A DNA stretch of 64,000 nucleotides from Marinobacter alexandrii (GTDB lineage: Bacteria > Pseudomonadota > Gammaproteobacteria > Pseudomonadales > Oleiphilaceae), in contig NZ_SWKM01000012.1 in the NCBI RefSeq assembly GCF_005871205.1, positions 744,001 through 808,000 on the forward strand, given 5' to 3'. Positions 38,922 through 46,817 of this stretch are shown piece by piece. The translations under genes and the position numbers were made by a program. Below the pieces are notes generated by a model that was given only the letters and a program-made list of their open reading frames with translations, was not told the DNA's origin and ran no database searches. Within the stretch, counting starts at the first letter, position 1, and every line of letters starts with the position of its first letter.

Positions 38922-40004
38922 TCACTTACGTACGTCCGAAGAGGCCGGGGCCCCGGATGTCGGGTGGGTGCGAGCCAGCTGATTGGCGCGATACTGGGCC
39001 GGCGCAGTGCCGGTCCAACGTTTGAAAGCGCGGCTAAAGGCGCTGAGTTCCGAAAAACCAAGCAGGAAGGCGATCTCGCCCAGGGCGTAGTGATCGGCGG
39101 CGACGTAGCGTAAGGCTTTGTCCTTGCGTACTTGCTCTACCAGATCGTGGAAGCTGAGCCCCTCCCGCTTCAGTCTTCGATACAGGGTTTGGCGGCTCAT
39201 ATGACATTGCCGCGCCAGGCTGTCGGCATCGATTTTCTCCGTCGCCATCTGTTTGGAAATCAGGCGTCGGATCTTGCGGCCGAAAGAGCGCCTGGGCTGC
39301 AGCCGTGCCAGCACAGAGTTCACCTGCTTCAATACCGCGGAGTATACGTAAGGATTGCGACGGGGAATGCCATGACTGAGATGGCGGCTGTCGAAGGCCA
39401 GTCGGGTCGAGGTGCAGTCAAACGTCACCGGGCCACCCAACAGGGTTTCATACTCGTCGGCGTAACTGGGGCTCGGATGGGCGACCTCGACCCACTCGGC
39501 GTGAATCTCCGGGTGGATGAAGTGCCGGGTTCGGCTTAGCGCTGCCGCCAGGGTCCGGTCCATGTCCTGTCGGGAGTAATGATTTGGGGCATCCGGTTGC
39601 CAGGTCAGGATGGCTTCGTCGCCGGTCTGCTGAAAACTCAGGGTCACCGATTCGTTGATCAACCGGTGCAGGCGGACGTACTGGGTAACCGCTTCACCCA
39701 GGGTGTCGCAGTTGAAGAACACGTGGCCCACCAGCCCCATGCGCTCAGGATCAACCACCAGGCCTGCGTGCAGTCCTATCGCCGGGTCACCGGTTACCTG
39801 CTCGGCGTAGTCCCACAGGCGGTAGTGGGCCGGCGCCGGTATACGCAAATCCGGATTGGCCAGCGCCTGCAAGTCCATGCCGATGATCTGTTGCACCCGG
39901 GCCGGATCCAGCAGGCCCTGGCTCTGGAGGTAGTGCACCAGGGCCAGCGTGCTGGAGGCGGCCACCAGGGGCGTGTGATTGTAATCTGACGCAGCAGGGA
40001 TCAA
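38922..40004 (-). CDS. AraC-family transcriptional regulator
   Basis: 360 residues. The N-terminal half is an Arabinose_bd-type effector domain of the kind in OruR/FeaR-like regulators (ALVHYLQSQGLLDPARV, GLHAGLVVDPERMGLVGHV). The C-terminal 100 residues hold two helix-turn-helix units (DADSLARQCHMSRQTLYRRL and GEIAFLLGFSELSAFSRAFKRWTG). The start is TTG 40004 with AGGA 7 bases upstream, since no ATG precedes the conserved region. It is directly upstream of cls and divergent from a 30-codon ORF. TGTCA direct repeats in the divergent gap may be its operator. Confidence 0.9.
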   Translation of the reverse strand: MIPAASDYNHTPLVAASSTLALVHYLQSQGLLDPARVQQIIGMDLQALANPDLRIPAPAHYRLWDYAEQVTGDPAIGLHAGLVVDPERMGLVGHVFFNCDTLGEAVTQYVRLHRLINESVTLSFQQTGDEAILTWQPDAPNHYSRQDMDRTLAAALSRTRHFIHPEIHAEWVEVAHPSPSYADEYETLLGGPVTFDCTSTRLAFDSRHLSHGIPRRNPYVYSAVLKQVNSVLARLQPRRSFGRKIRRLISKQMATEKIDADSLARQCHMSRQTLYRRLKREGLSFHDLVEQVRKDKALRYVAADHYALGEIAFLLGFSELSAFSRAFKRWTGTAPAQYRANQLARTHPTSGAPASSDVRK

Positions 40005-40052
40005 GGCGTATTCCTGATGGTTAACAATCTTTCATCTGGGATTGATACAAAA

Positions 40053-40090
40053 TGTCAAGCGAATGAAACCGCCTGTCAACGGTTTGTCAT
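40053..40090. promoter_or_regulatory. TGTCA direct repeats, candidate AraC-type operator
   Basis: TGTCAA at 40053-40058 and 40074-40079 and TGTCAT at 40085-40090 lie 21 and 11 bp apart, so all three are on the same face of the helix. AraC-family proteins bind direct half-sites about 21 bp apart. The repeats sit between the divergent AraC-type gene (start 40004) and the small ORF at 40156. Confidence 0.4.
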
Positions 40091-40155
40091 GGCAACAACG
40101 ATAGCATTAAGTCATCAGGTTGATGCAATGGAACGGTGTTTTCAGGAGGAGTTAT

Positions 40156-40248
40156 ATGGAACAGGAAATTTTTGTACCGCACAACGAGATTGAACGGACG
40201 AACGTCATTGCGCTCGCCGAATACTTGAACAGCATCTTCTATTGCTGA
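40156..40248 (+). CDS. 30-residue small protein, unknown
   Basis: Too short for usual gene calling, but it has an AGGAGG-like ribosome binding site (AGGAGGA at 40144-40150) 5 bases before ATG 40156 and a strong terminator 26 bases after its TGA. The peptide begins MEQEIFVPHNEIERTN and ends YLNSIFYC, with a single C-terminal Cys and no membrane segment. Codons end mostly in G or C like the neighbours. I do not recognise it. Its own expression signals and the regulator next door suggest a real product, or else a regulated small RNA. Confidence 0.55.
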   Translation: MEQEIFVPHNEIERTNVIALAEYLNSIFYC

Positions 40249-40274
40249 GTCCTCCGGCGTAACGCCGACGACTG

Positions 40275-40303
40275 AAAAGCCGGGCCTTGGCCCGGCTTTT
40301 TTG
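40275..40303 (+). terminator. Intrinsic terminator after the 30-residue ORF
   Basis: AAAAGCCGGGCC, loop TT, GGCCCGGCTTTTTT. The only plus-strand ORF it can end is the 30-codon one at 40156, since the next gene upstream on this strand ends at 36688. Confidence 0.9.
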
Positions 40304-40404
40304 TGCCTGTTTGCCACCCGCGGCCGGGCGGCATTTGCTCGCCGCACTGGCGGTGGTAATGTAACCGGTCAGAAACCACCCGCTAAACCGGAGATCGTCT
40401 ACCC

Positions 40405-41202
40405 ATGAGTGTCGAGCTGAACCACCGTATTACCGGCGAAGGTGCGCCGCTGATCCTGTTGCATGGCCTGTTTGGGTCGCTGGAGAATCTCGGCGGCATT
40501 GCCCGCCGGTTGCAGGACGAGTGGCAAATCCACGCCCTGGACCAGCGCAATCACGGCAGCTCACCCCACACCGACACCATGGATTATCCCGCCATGGCCG
40601 CGGATGTGATTGCCTATCTGGACCGGCAGGGCATCGACAAGGCCCGCATCCTTGGCCATTCCATGGGCGGCAAGGTGGCCATGCAGGTTGCCTTGCAGGC
40701 GCCGGATCGGGTCGAGAAAATTGTGGTCGCCGATATTGCGCCGGTCAGTTACAAGCCCCGCCACGATGCCATTCTGGAAGGCCTCAAAAGTCTGGACCTG
40801 CAGAACGCGCGTACTCGCCAGGATGCCGACAAGTTCCTGACCGAATTTGTCGAGATGCCGTCCACCCGCCAGTTCCTGCTGAAGAATCTGGAGCGGGTAC
40901 CGCGTGAGCAACAGGAGGAGGGCGGCGCCGTCTTCCGCTGGCGCCTGAACCTGCCGATCATCGAAGCCTGTTATGGCAATCTCGCCATGGCTCCGGAAGG
41001 CGAGGGACCCTACGAAGGGCCGGTGTTGTTCCTGAAAGGTGCCGAATCCGCCTACATCCAGGAGAAGCACCGGGAGCAGATCGAGCGCCTGTTCCCGGCT
41101 GCAGAGCTGCGTGTCATTCAGGATGCCGGGCACTGGCTGCACGCCGAGAAGGCCGATACCTTTGCCGCCCTGAGTCGACGGTTCCTGGCCGAGGGCCCGT
41201 AG
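40405..41202 (+). CDS. Alpha/beta hydrolase, YbfF-like esterase
   Basis: Cytoplasmic esterase of 265 residues. It shows the oxyanion region LLHGLFGSLENLG, nucleophile elbow GHSMGGKVAMQ (Ser near 90) and the catalytic His in DAGHWLHAEK near 240, with an Asp or Glu acid before it. The DQRNHGSSPHTDTMDYPAMA segment is typical of YbfF, an acyl-CoA/short ester hydrolase in E. coli. The natural substrate cannot be read from the sequence. Confidence 0.88.
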   Translation: MSVELNHRITGEGAPLILLHGLFGSLENLGGIARRLQDEWQIHALDQRNHGSSPHTDTMDYPAMAADVIAYLDRQGIDKARILGHSMGGKVAMQVALQAPDRVEKIVVADIAPVSYKPRHDAILEGLKSLDLQNARTRQDADKFLTEFVEMPSTRQFLLKNLERVPREQQEEGGAVFRWRLNLPIIEACYGNLAMAPEGEGPYEGPVLFLKGAESAYIQEKHREQIERLFPAAELRVIQDAGHWLHAEKADTFAALSRRFLAEGP

Positions 41203-41308
41203 GCTATCTCCTTCCCCAGGGTTCGCATTTTTCTCGGATGGTGGCGGTCTGCTAAGGTTAAGCCATCGCGAGAAAGGGTTTGAACACACGAACAGGCGGG
41301 CATGGTCT

Positions 41309-42397
41309 ATGAAATGGTTGATGGTGGGAGCGCTGGTCCTGTTTGTGTTGCTGGGCACTTTTCTGCTGACACCATCGCCCATTGACAGCAAGGCCTGGCA
41401 GCCGCCCTCGCCGCCGCCGCTGACCGGGCCGCTGGCCCCCAATGAACGGCTTCGGCTGGCGGAGCTGCTGGCACGCGGGCAAGTGTATGGCCCGGAAGAC
41501 ACCACGGTCAGCGACGATGGCACTGTCTATGCCGGTACCCAGGATGGCCGTATTGTTCGGCTGTTCCCCGATGGTCGGGTGGAAACCTGGCTCAAGACCG
41601 AAGGCCGTCCCCTGGGGCTGGTGTTTGATGACGCTGGCAACCTGATTGTTGCGGACGCCTGGAAAGGCCTGTTGTCGATCGCCCCGGACAAGACCATCAC
41701 CGTGTTGGCACGGGAAGCGGAGGGAACGCCGTTCCGGTTCACCGACGACGTTGATATCGGCCCCGATGGCCGCATCTACTTCACTGACGCCAGTTCCCGC
41801 TTCCAGCAGCCGGATTACCGGCTCGACCTCCTGGAAATGCGCCCCCACGGGCGCCTTCTGCGGTACTCGCCCTATACCGGCAAGGTTGAGGTGTTGCTCG
41901 GTAACCTGCATTTTGCCAACGGCGTTTCTGTCTCGCCCGACGGCAGTTTTGTACTGGTCAACGAAACTTGGAAATACCGAACGCTGCGCTACTGGATTCA
42001 CGGCCCCAAGGCAGGCCAGGCTGAGGTGTTCGCCGACAACCTGCCGGGCTTCCCGGATAACCTGGCGGTCGACCGGGAAGGGCGCTTCTGGGTGGCGTTT
42101 CCGTCGCTGCGCAACGCCCAGGTGGACGCCCTGCACCGAAGCCCCTGGCTCAAGGATCTGGTGGCCAAGCTGCCGGACCGCCTGAAGCCGACGCCACGGG
42201 AGTATGGTCTGGTGGTGGCCTTCGATCGGGACGGCGAGGTGATCACCAGTCTCCATGACACCCGGGGCACGCATTTGCAGGAGATCACCTCGGTCAATCC
42301 CCACGGCGGTTACCTATACTTTGGTTCACTTCACAATGATCGCATCGGACGGCTACCGTTGCAGGCCATTCCCGGTCTTGGAGACGATGAAGTATGA
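41309..42397 (+). CDS. SMP-30/strictosidine synthase-like beta-propeller protein, membrane anchored
   Basis: 362 residues. One N-terminal membrane helix (WLMVGALVLFVLLGTFLL) is followed by a six-bladed propeller with repeated DGTVYAGTQDGRI, DAGNLIVADAWKGL, DGRIYFTDASSRF and FANGVSVSPDGSFV blades, as in the APMAP/strictosidine synthase-like group. Members are lactonase- or arylesterase-like, but the reaction is unknown here. ATGA overlap with the thioesterase downstream implies coupling. Confidence 0.87.
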   Translation: MKWLMVGALVLFVLLGTFLLTPSPIDSKAWQPPSPPPLTGPLAPNERLRLAELLARGQVYGPEDTTVSDDGTVYAGTQDGRIVRLFPDGRVETWLKTEGRPLGLVFDDAGNLIVADAWKGLLSIAPDKTITVLAREAEGTPFRFTDDVDIGPDGRIYFTDASSRFQQPDYRLDLLEMRPHGRLLRYSPYTGKVEVLLGNLHFANGVSVSPDGSFVLVNETWKYRTLRYWIHGPKAGQAEVFADNLPGFPDNLAVDREGRFWVAFPSLRNAQVDALHRSPWLKDLVAKLPDRLKPTPREYGLVVAFDRDGEVITSLHDTRGTHLQEITSVNPHGGYLYFGSLHNDRIGRLPLQAIPGLGDDEV

Positions 42398-42867
42398 CCG
42401 ATGCCAGTGCCCTTCAGTGGGATCTGCCTGATCCGTTTACCTTCGAAATTAGCGTGCGCGACGACGACACTGATCGCCTGGGGCATGCCAACAACGTGGT
42501 CTATGTGCGCTGGCTGGAAGACGTAAGCTGGGCCCACATCGAAAGCCTGGGTATGACCTGGGAACTGCATGAGGCGACGGGCAAGGCGATGGCCATCACC
42601 CGCACTGAAATCGACTACCTGGCATCCGCCAACGCCGGTGACCGGCTGATCCTTGGCACCTGGCTGACCGGGTATGATGGTCGTTTCCGTTCTTCCCGCC
42701 AGTTCCAGCTGGTTCGCCCGACTGACCGCAAGACCTTGGTCCGGGCGGTTTCCACCCACGCCTGTGTGGATATGAAATCCCAGCGCCCGAGCCGAGCCCC
42801 CCGGGAATTCGCCGAGATCCTGGCGGCAGCCGTGGTCAATGGTGCAACTGGCGTGGCCGTCAAATGA
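42394..42867 (+). CDS. Acyl-CoA thioesterase (4HBT hotdog fold)
   Basis: 157 residues. The hotdog motif DDDTDRLGHANNVVYVRWLEDVSW carries the 4HBT Asp and the GHxNN turn, and ITRTEIDYLASA forms the central strand. It probably hydrolyses short or aromatic acyl-CoAs; the substrate is unknown. The start overlaps the propeller gene stop by 4 bp, so the two are one unit. Confidence 0.88.
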   Translation: MTDASALQWDLPDPFTFEISVRDDDTDRLGHANNVVYVRWLEDVSWAHIESLGMTWELHEATGKAMAITRTEIDYLASANAGDRLILGTWLTGYDGRFRSSRQFQLVRPTDRKTLVRAVSTHACVDMKSQRPSRAPREFAEILAAAVVNGATGVAVK

Positions 42868-42943
42868 ATCACCTTCGGTAGCATCTTCTGCTAGTCTGAA
42901 AAAAACACCTGCTTCCCGTTACTGCCGTTGTCCGGAGACCGTC

Positions 42944-43927
42944 ATGGTAAATCCCGAAGAGTCGAACACCGAAACCACCATGCGCCATGTCAGCTATGAC
43001 CGGTTTGGCGAGCGCGATGTCCTGCAGGTGAAGACGTCGGACATTCCGCAGCCCGGTCCAGGCCAGGTGCTGGTTCGCGTTCATGGTGCTGGTCTCAACC
43101 CCATCGACTGGAAGACCCGTAAGGGGCTTGGCTTCGCCGCCCGACAGATTGAAAACAGTCTGCCCTGGACTCCGGGTTACGACGTGGCGGGCGAAGTGGT
43201 CGAAGTCGCCGAAGACGTGACGACACTGGCGCCTGGGGATCGGGTAATGGGCATGATCGGGTTTCCAGAGGGCGGCGGTGGTTACGCCAGTTATGCCGTC
43301 GCCGGAGCCGATGAGTTTGCCATAGTGCCGGAGGAATTGGACCTGCTGGCCGCGGGGGCCTTACCCCTGGCGGCACTGACTGCCTGGCAGGCGCTGTTCG
43401 AGGTGGCCAAGCTGGATTCAGGACAGAAAATCCTGATTCACGCCGGTGCCGGTGGGGTTGGGCATTTTGCTGTTCAGTTTGCGCTGGAGCGGGGTGCCCA
43501 CGTGGTGGCCACGGCGTCCGCGGCGAACCGGGATTTCCTGGCCGAGCTGGGTGTGCACGAAGTCATTGATTACCGAACCACCGACGTTGCTGAAGAGTGC
43601 TACGGCCTTGATGTAGTGCTTGATCTGGTGGGCGGTGAGGAAGGTAAGCGGTCGCTGCATACCCTGGGAGAGCATGGCGTGCTGGTGACCATCCCGACGG
43701 TGACCGCCGATGAGATCATTAGTGCCGCCGAAAACATGGGCTTGCGGGCCCACGGCATGACCGTGCGTCCCGATGTCTTCCACCTGGATGAAATTGCCGA
43801 GCTGATCGAGGATGGAGATGTCCGGGTGCACCTGGATCAGGTCTTTCCCCTTGATCAGGTTGCCCACGCCCATGAACTGCTCGAAGGCGGTCACGTGCGC
43901 GGCAAACTGGTCCTGGACTGCCGCTGA
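42944..43927 (+). CDS. Zinc-free NADP-dependent alcohol dehydrogenase/quinone oxidoreductase family
   Basis: MDR-superfamily enzyme of 327 residues. The GroES-like part has GAGLNPIDWKTRKG and PGYDVAGEVVEV; the Rossmann part has ILIHAGAGGVGHFAVQFAL. The zinc ligands of classic alcohol dehydrogenases are absent, as in quinone oxidoreductases. ATG 42944 has GGAG 6 bases upstream; a later ATG at 42980 is possible and an open frame reaches back to 42839. The stop is 4 bp from the converging antiporter gene. Confidence 0.9.
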   Translation: MVNPEESNTETTMRHVSYDRFGERDVLQVKTSDIPQPGPGQVLVRVHGAGLNPIDWKTRKGLGFAARQIENSLPWTPGYDVAGEVVEVAEDVTTLAPGDRVMGMIGFPEGGGGYASYAVAGADEFAIVPEELDLLAAGALPLAALTAWQALFEVAKLDSGQKILIHAGAGGVGHFAVQFALERGAHVVATASAANRDFLAELGVHEVIDYRTTDVAEECYGLDVVLDLVGGEEGKRSLHTLGEHGVLVTIPTVTADEIISAAENMGLRAHGMTVRPDVFHLDEIAELIEDGDVRVHLDQVFPLDQVAHAHELLEGGHVRGKLVLDCR

Positions 43928-43931
43928 GGGC

Positions 43932-45842
43932 TCAGGCCCCTTGGTTACCCTCTTTTTCCGTCTCTGAGCTCTCGGTTGCACTGTTGCTCGGGCTTTCTTT
44001 AGTGGCAGTGCCATTGCTTGCCTGTCCGTCCCGCTCCTTGCGCTCCTTTCGGGCCTGGGGAGGGACCAGGCTGATCAGCATCCAGTCTTTTTCCGGTTTC
44101 AACGTCTCCATGTCCATCACCGGCATAACGTGGCCCTTGCTGTCGAACACGAACAGTACCAATGCCTGGCGCTGGAACTGGTTCAGGAAGTCGTCATAGC
44201 TGAACTCGTCGCTGAGCTGGGTAGTGCGCACTGTGTAGTCCTGGCTCGCCAGGCTGGCCAGTTTGGCGTAGCTCACGCCACCGAACAGGCCCCGGGTCAT
44301 CTGGATTTTTTCGGCGGTCTGGTGACGCGCCTTCTGGTCCTGATCGCCTTCCGCGAGGCTGAATACGCTGTGGTTCCCGAACCAGTCCAGGAAGTGGTAG
44401 GTGGCCAATGAGTTCATGTGCTTGTAGGGCGAAATCACCAGCAGGTTGCCGATACCTGTCAAGTCCAGATGGGTTGAGGCGTGTTCCGACACCGGGTTGC
44501 CGAAATAGGTTTGCAGGTTTTCCATGCGCGCCTGACGCACGTTCTCCCAGTTGGTGTCTGCCAGGGTGACCGGCACGTCGGATTTCTTCAGGGCCAGGCC
44601 GATCATGCGTGCGACCGGGTTAGCCCCGAGCACCAGGAATCCGTATTCCGCCGGCTCGTCCACTTTCAGCATTTTCGCCACCGGGCGAGCGGTCAGGCTC
44701 TGCAGTGTCACGGTGGCAATGATCAGCATGAACACCAGCGGCACCAGGGTGCCGGCACTCTCGTAGCCCAGTTTCTGCAGTTGGAAGGCAAACAGGGCCG
44801 AGACCGCAGCCGCGACAATGCCCCTAGGGGCAATCCAGCTCAGGAACAGTTTTTCCCGCCAGTTCAGCTTGGTGCCAATCGCCGACAGGAAGATGCTCAG
44901 CGGCCGGGCCACCAGCATCAGGATCGCCAGCACCAGGGCCAGCCCCCAACCGAGCTCGGCAATGGCACTGAACTCCACGCGGGCGGCCAGAATGATGAAC
45001 AGGGCGGAAATCAGCAGAACGCTGAGCGACTCCTTGAATTCGAGAATGCTCTCGATCGGCACCTGCTTCATGTTGGCCATCCAGATCCCCATTACGGTAA
45101 CCGTCAGCAGGCCGGACTCGTGGGCGATTTCATTGGACAGGGCGTAAACGCCAAGCATGAAGGTGAGGGTGCCGGCATTGTGCAGGTACTGCGGGACCAG
45201 GTGCTTACGCAATACCAGGCCATTCAGGTAGCCGGCAATCGCACCAATCAGGAAGCCGACCATCAGGGTCTTGCCGAAGATGTAGAGCGAGTGGCCAAAC
45301 ACGTTGCCCTGGCCCCAGGAGATAATGCCCTCGAACACTAGTACCGCGAGCAGCGCACCGACCGGATCGATGATGATGCCTTCCCAGCGCAGGATGTTGG
45401 CCAGGTTGGATTTTGGTCGGACCGAGCGCAGCAGCGGTGCAATCACCGTGGGGCCGGTAACGATGGAAATGGCGCCAAACAGCAGTGCTACCGGCCAGGA
45501 TACATCCAGCAGCCAGCGCACTGACAGAGTGCCGATGATGCAGGTAACGATGGAGCCAACCGGAATCAGGTTGCGCACCATTTTGCCGTGGCCACGGATT
45601 TCGGCCAGGCGCAGGGTCAGGCTGCCTTCGAACAGGATGATGGCGACGGCGAGAGAGATCACCGGGAACAGCAGCTCACCAAACACCGCCTCCGGCACCA
45701 GGAAACCGAAGAACGGGCCGGCGGCAATACCACCGGCGAGCAGAAACAGGATTGCCGGCATCCTGACCCGCCAGGCCAGCCATTGGCAGAACAGGGAGAG
45801 AACGCCGATGCTGGCAAGCAGCAGGACCGTGCTAATGGGCAT
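43932..45842 (-). CDS. CPA-family sodium/proton antiporter with RCK (TrkA-N) domain
   Basis: 636 residues. About 12 membrane helices (residues 1-400) include the conserved ILFEGSLTL and IIIDPVGALLAVLVFE segments; the latter holds the ion-binding Asp of CPA1 exchangers. A cytosolic Rossmann-type TrkA-N domain follows (FLVLGANPVARMIGLALKK, residues 410-550). The Lys/Glu-rich tail is probably disordered. Cation specificity (Na or K) cannot be decided. It is convergent with the oxidoreductase and upstream of it there is a 22 bp gap to tcdA. Confidence 0.9.
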   Translation of the reverse strand: MPISTVLLLASIGVLSLFCQWLAWRVRMPAILFLLAGGIAAGPFFGFLVPEAVFGELLFPVISLAVAIILFEGSLTLRLAEIRGHGKMVRNLIPVGSIVTCIIGTLSVRWLLDVSWPVALLFGAISIVTGPTVIAPLLRSVRPKSNLANILRWEGIIIDPVGALLAVLVFEGIISWGQGNVFGHSLYIFGKTLMVGFLIGAIAGYLNGLVLRKHLVPQYLHNAGTLTFMLGVYALSNEIAHESGLLTVTVMGIWMANMKQVPIESILEFKESLSVLLISALFIILAARVEFSAIAELGWGLALVLAILMLVARPLSIFLSAIGTKLNWREKLFLSWIAPRGIVAAAVSALFAFQLQKLGYESAGTLVPLVFMLIIATVTLQSLTARPVAKMLKVDEPAEYGFLVLGANPVARMIGLALKKSDVPVTLADTNWENVRQARMENLQTYFGNPVSEHASTHLDLTGIGNLLVISPYKHMNSLATYHFLDWFGNHSVFSLAEGDQDQKARHQTAEKIQMTRGLFGGVSYAKLASLASQDYTVRTTQLSDEFSYDDFLNQFQRQALVLFVFDSKGHVMPVMDMETLKPEKDWMLISLVPPQARKERKERDGQASNGTATKESPSNSATESSETEKEGNQGA

Positions 45843-45863
45843 AATGGGGGCAAATCCTTTGGG

Positions 45864-46655
45864 TTATTGGTTGGCGCGTCTGGCGATCCGGTTCAGCAAC
45901 CGGGAAGCCGCAAAGAAGCCAAAACTGGCGGTGACCGGGCTTGACGCGCCAAAACCGGAAGCGCAATCCAATCGCACTGGGCCATCGGTTGCCGGTTTCT
46001 GCAAGCATACTTCGCCGTCCCCGGCAGGATATGTCAGTTGCTCCAGCGAGTATACGGCCTCAATACCAAAACGGCGCTTTGGGTTGCGCGAAAAGCCATA
46101 CTCCCGGCGCAACAGGTTCCGCACCTTGGCCAGCAGCGGGTCCTGGGTGGTCTTGCTCAAATCCGCGACCTGAATCTGAGTTGGGTCCATCTGGCCACCG
46201 GCACCACCGGCGCAGACCAGTGGGAGCTTGCGGCGCTGGCAGTGAGCGATCAGGGCGGCCTTGGCCTTGACGCTGTCGATGGCGTCGACCACGCCGGTCA
46301 TCGCCGGAGTGATCAGCTCAGCGACGTTCTTGGTGGTCAGGAAACCGAAATGCACCCGGATATCAGCCTGGGGATTGATTGCCCGCAGGCGGTCCGCCAT
46401 GGCATCGGTCTTGGTACGACCGTACTGCTGCTCCAGGGCATGAAGCTGGCGGTTGGTGTTGGACACGCAAATGTCGTCCATGTCGATCAGGGTGATGGTG
46501 CCGATTCCACTACGGGCGAGCGATTCGGCGGCCCAGGAGCCCACGCCCCCCAGTCCGACAATGGCAATGTGGGCGGACCGAAAAGCCTCCAGGGCGCGAT
46601 GCCCATAGAGTCGTTCAATGCCACCAAAGCGAAAGGCGTAATCGTCGGCGTTCAT
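45864..46655 (-). CDS. tcdA: tRNA threonylcarbamoyladenosine dehydratase TcdA
   Basis: E1-like enzyme that cyclises t6A37 in tRNA to ct6A with ATP. It has IVGLGGVGSWAAESLARSGIGTITLIDMDDICVSNTNRQ, the ATP-binding Rossmann unit, and CAGGAGGQMDPTQI. E. coli TcdA has 268 residues; here 263. ATG 46655 has CGGAGG 6 bases upstream and is preferred over a start at 46706. The antiporter gene follows with 21 bp between. Confidence 0.93.
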   Translation of the reverse strand: MNADDYAFRFGGIERLYGHRALEAFRSAHIAIVGLGGVGSWAAESLARSGIGTITLIDMDDICVSNTNRQLHALEQQYGRTKTDAMADRLRAINPQADIRVHFGFLTTKNVAELITPAMTGVVDAIDSVKAKAALIAHCQRRKLPLVCAGGAGGQMDPTQIQVADLSKTTQDPLLAKVRNLLRREYGFSRNPKRRFGIEAVYSLEQLTYPAGDGEVCLQKPATDGPVRLDCASGFGASSPVTASFGFFAASRLLNRIARRANQ

Positions 46656-46782
46656 GCGGCCTCCGGTCAGGTCCGGTGTGGGACCGGACGGAATCAAAGA
46701 GCGCAATTGTAACCCAGAGCGGGGTCACACCGCAGGTGTTGCGGCACATAGGTGGTGCAGGATGTCATCGTAACAATGGGTG

Positions 46783-46808
46783 CGGTCAGGGCCGATTGGC
46801 CCTGACCG
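46783..46808. other. Perfect 11 bp inverted repeat after the acyl-CoA dehydrogenase gene
   Basis: CGGTCAGGGCC, loop GATT, GGCCCTGACCG, 9 bases beyond the stop codon of the minus-strand gene. A T-tract is missing on the expected side, so termination would be weak or Rho-assisted. Confidence 0.6.
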
Positions 46809-46817
46809 ATTCTGACC

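Noticed and set aside
40087..40347. Minus-strand frame of 86 codons over the small ORF
   Set aside because: It crosses the terminator hairpin, and the opposite strand has the clear RBS and stop.
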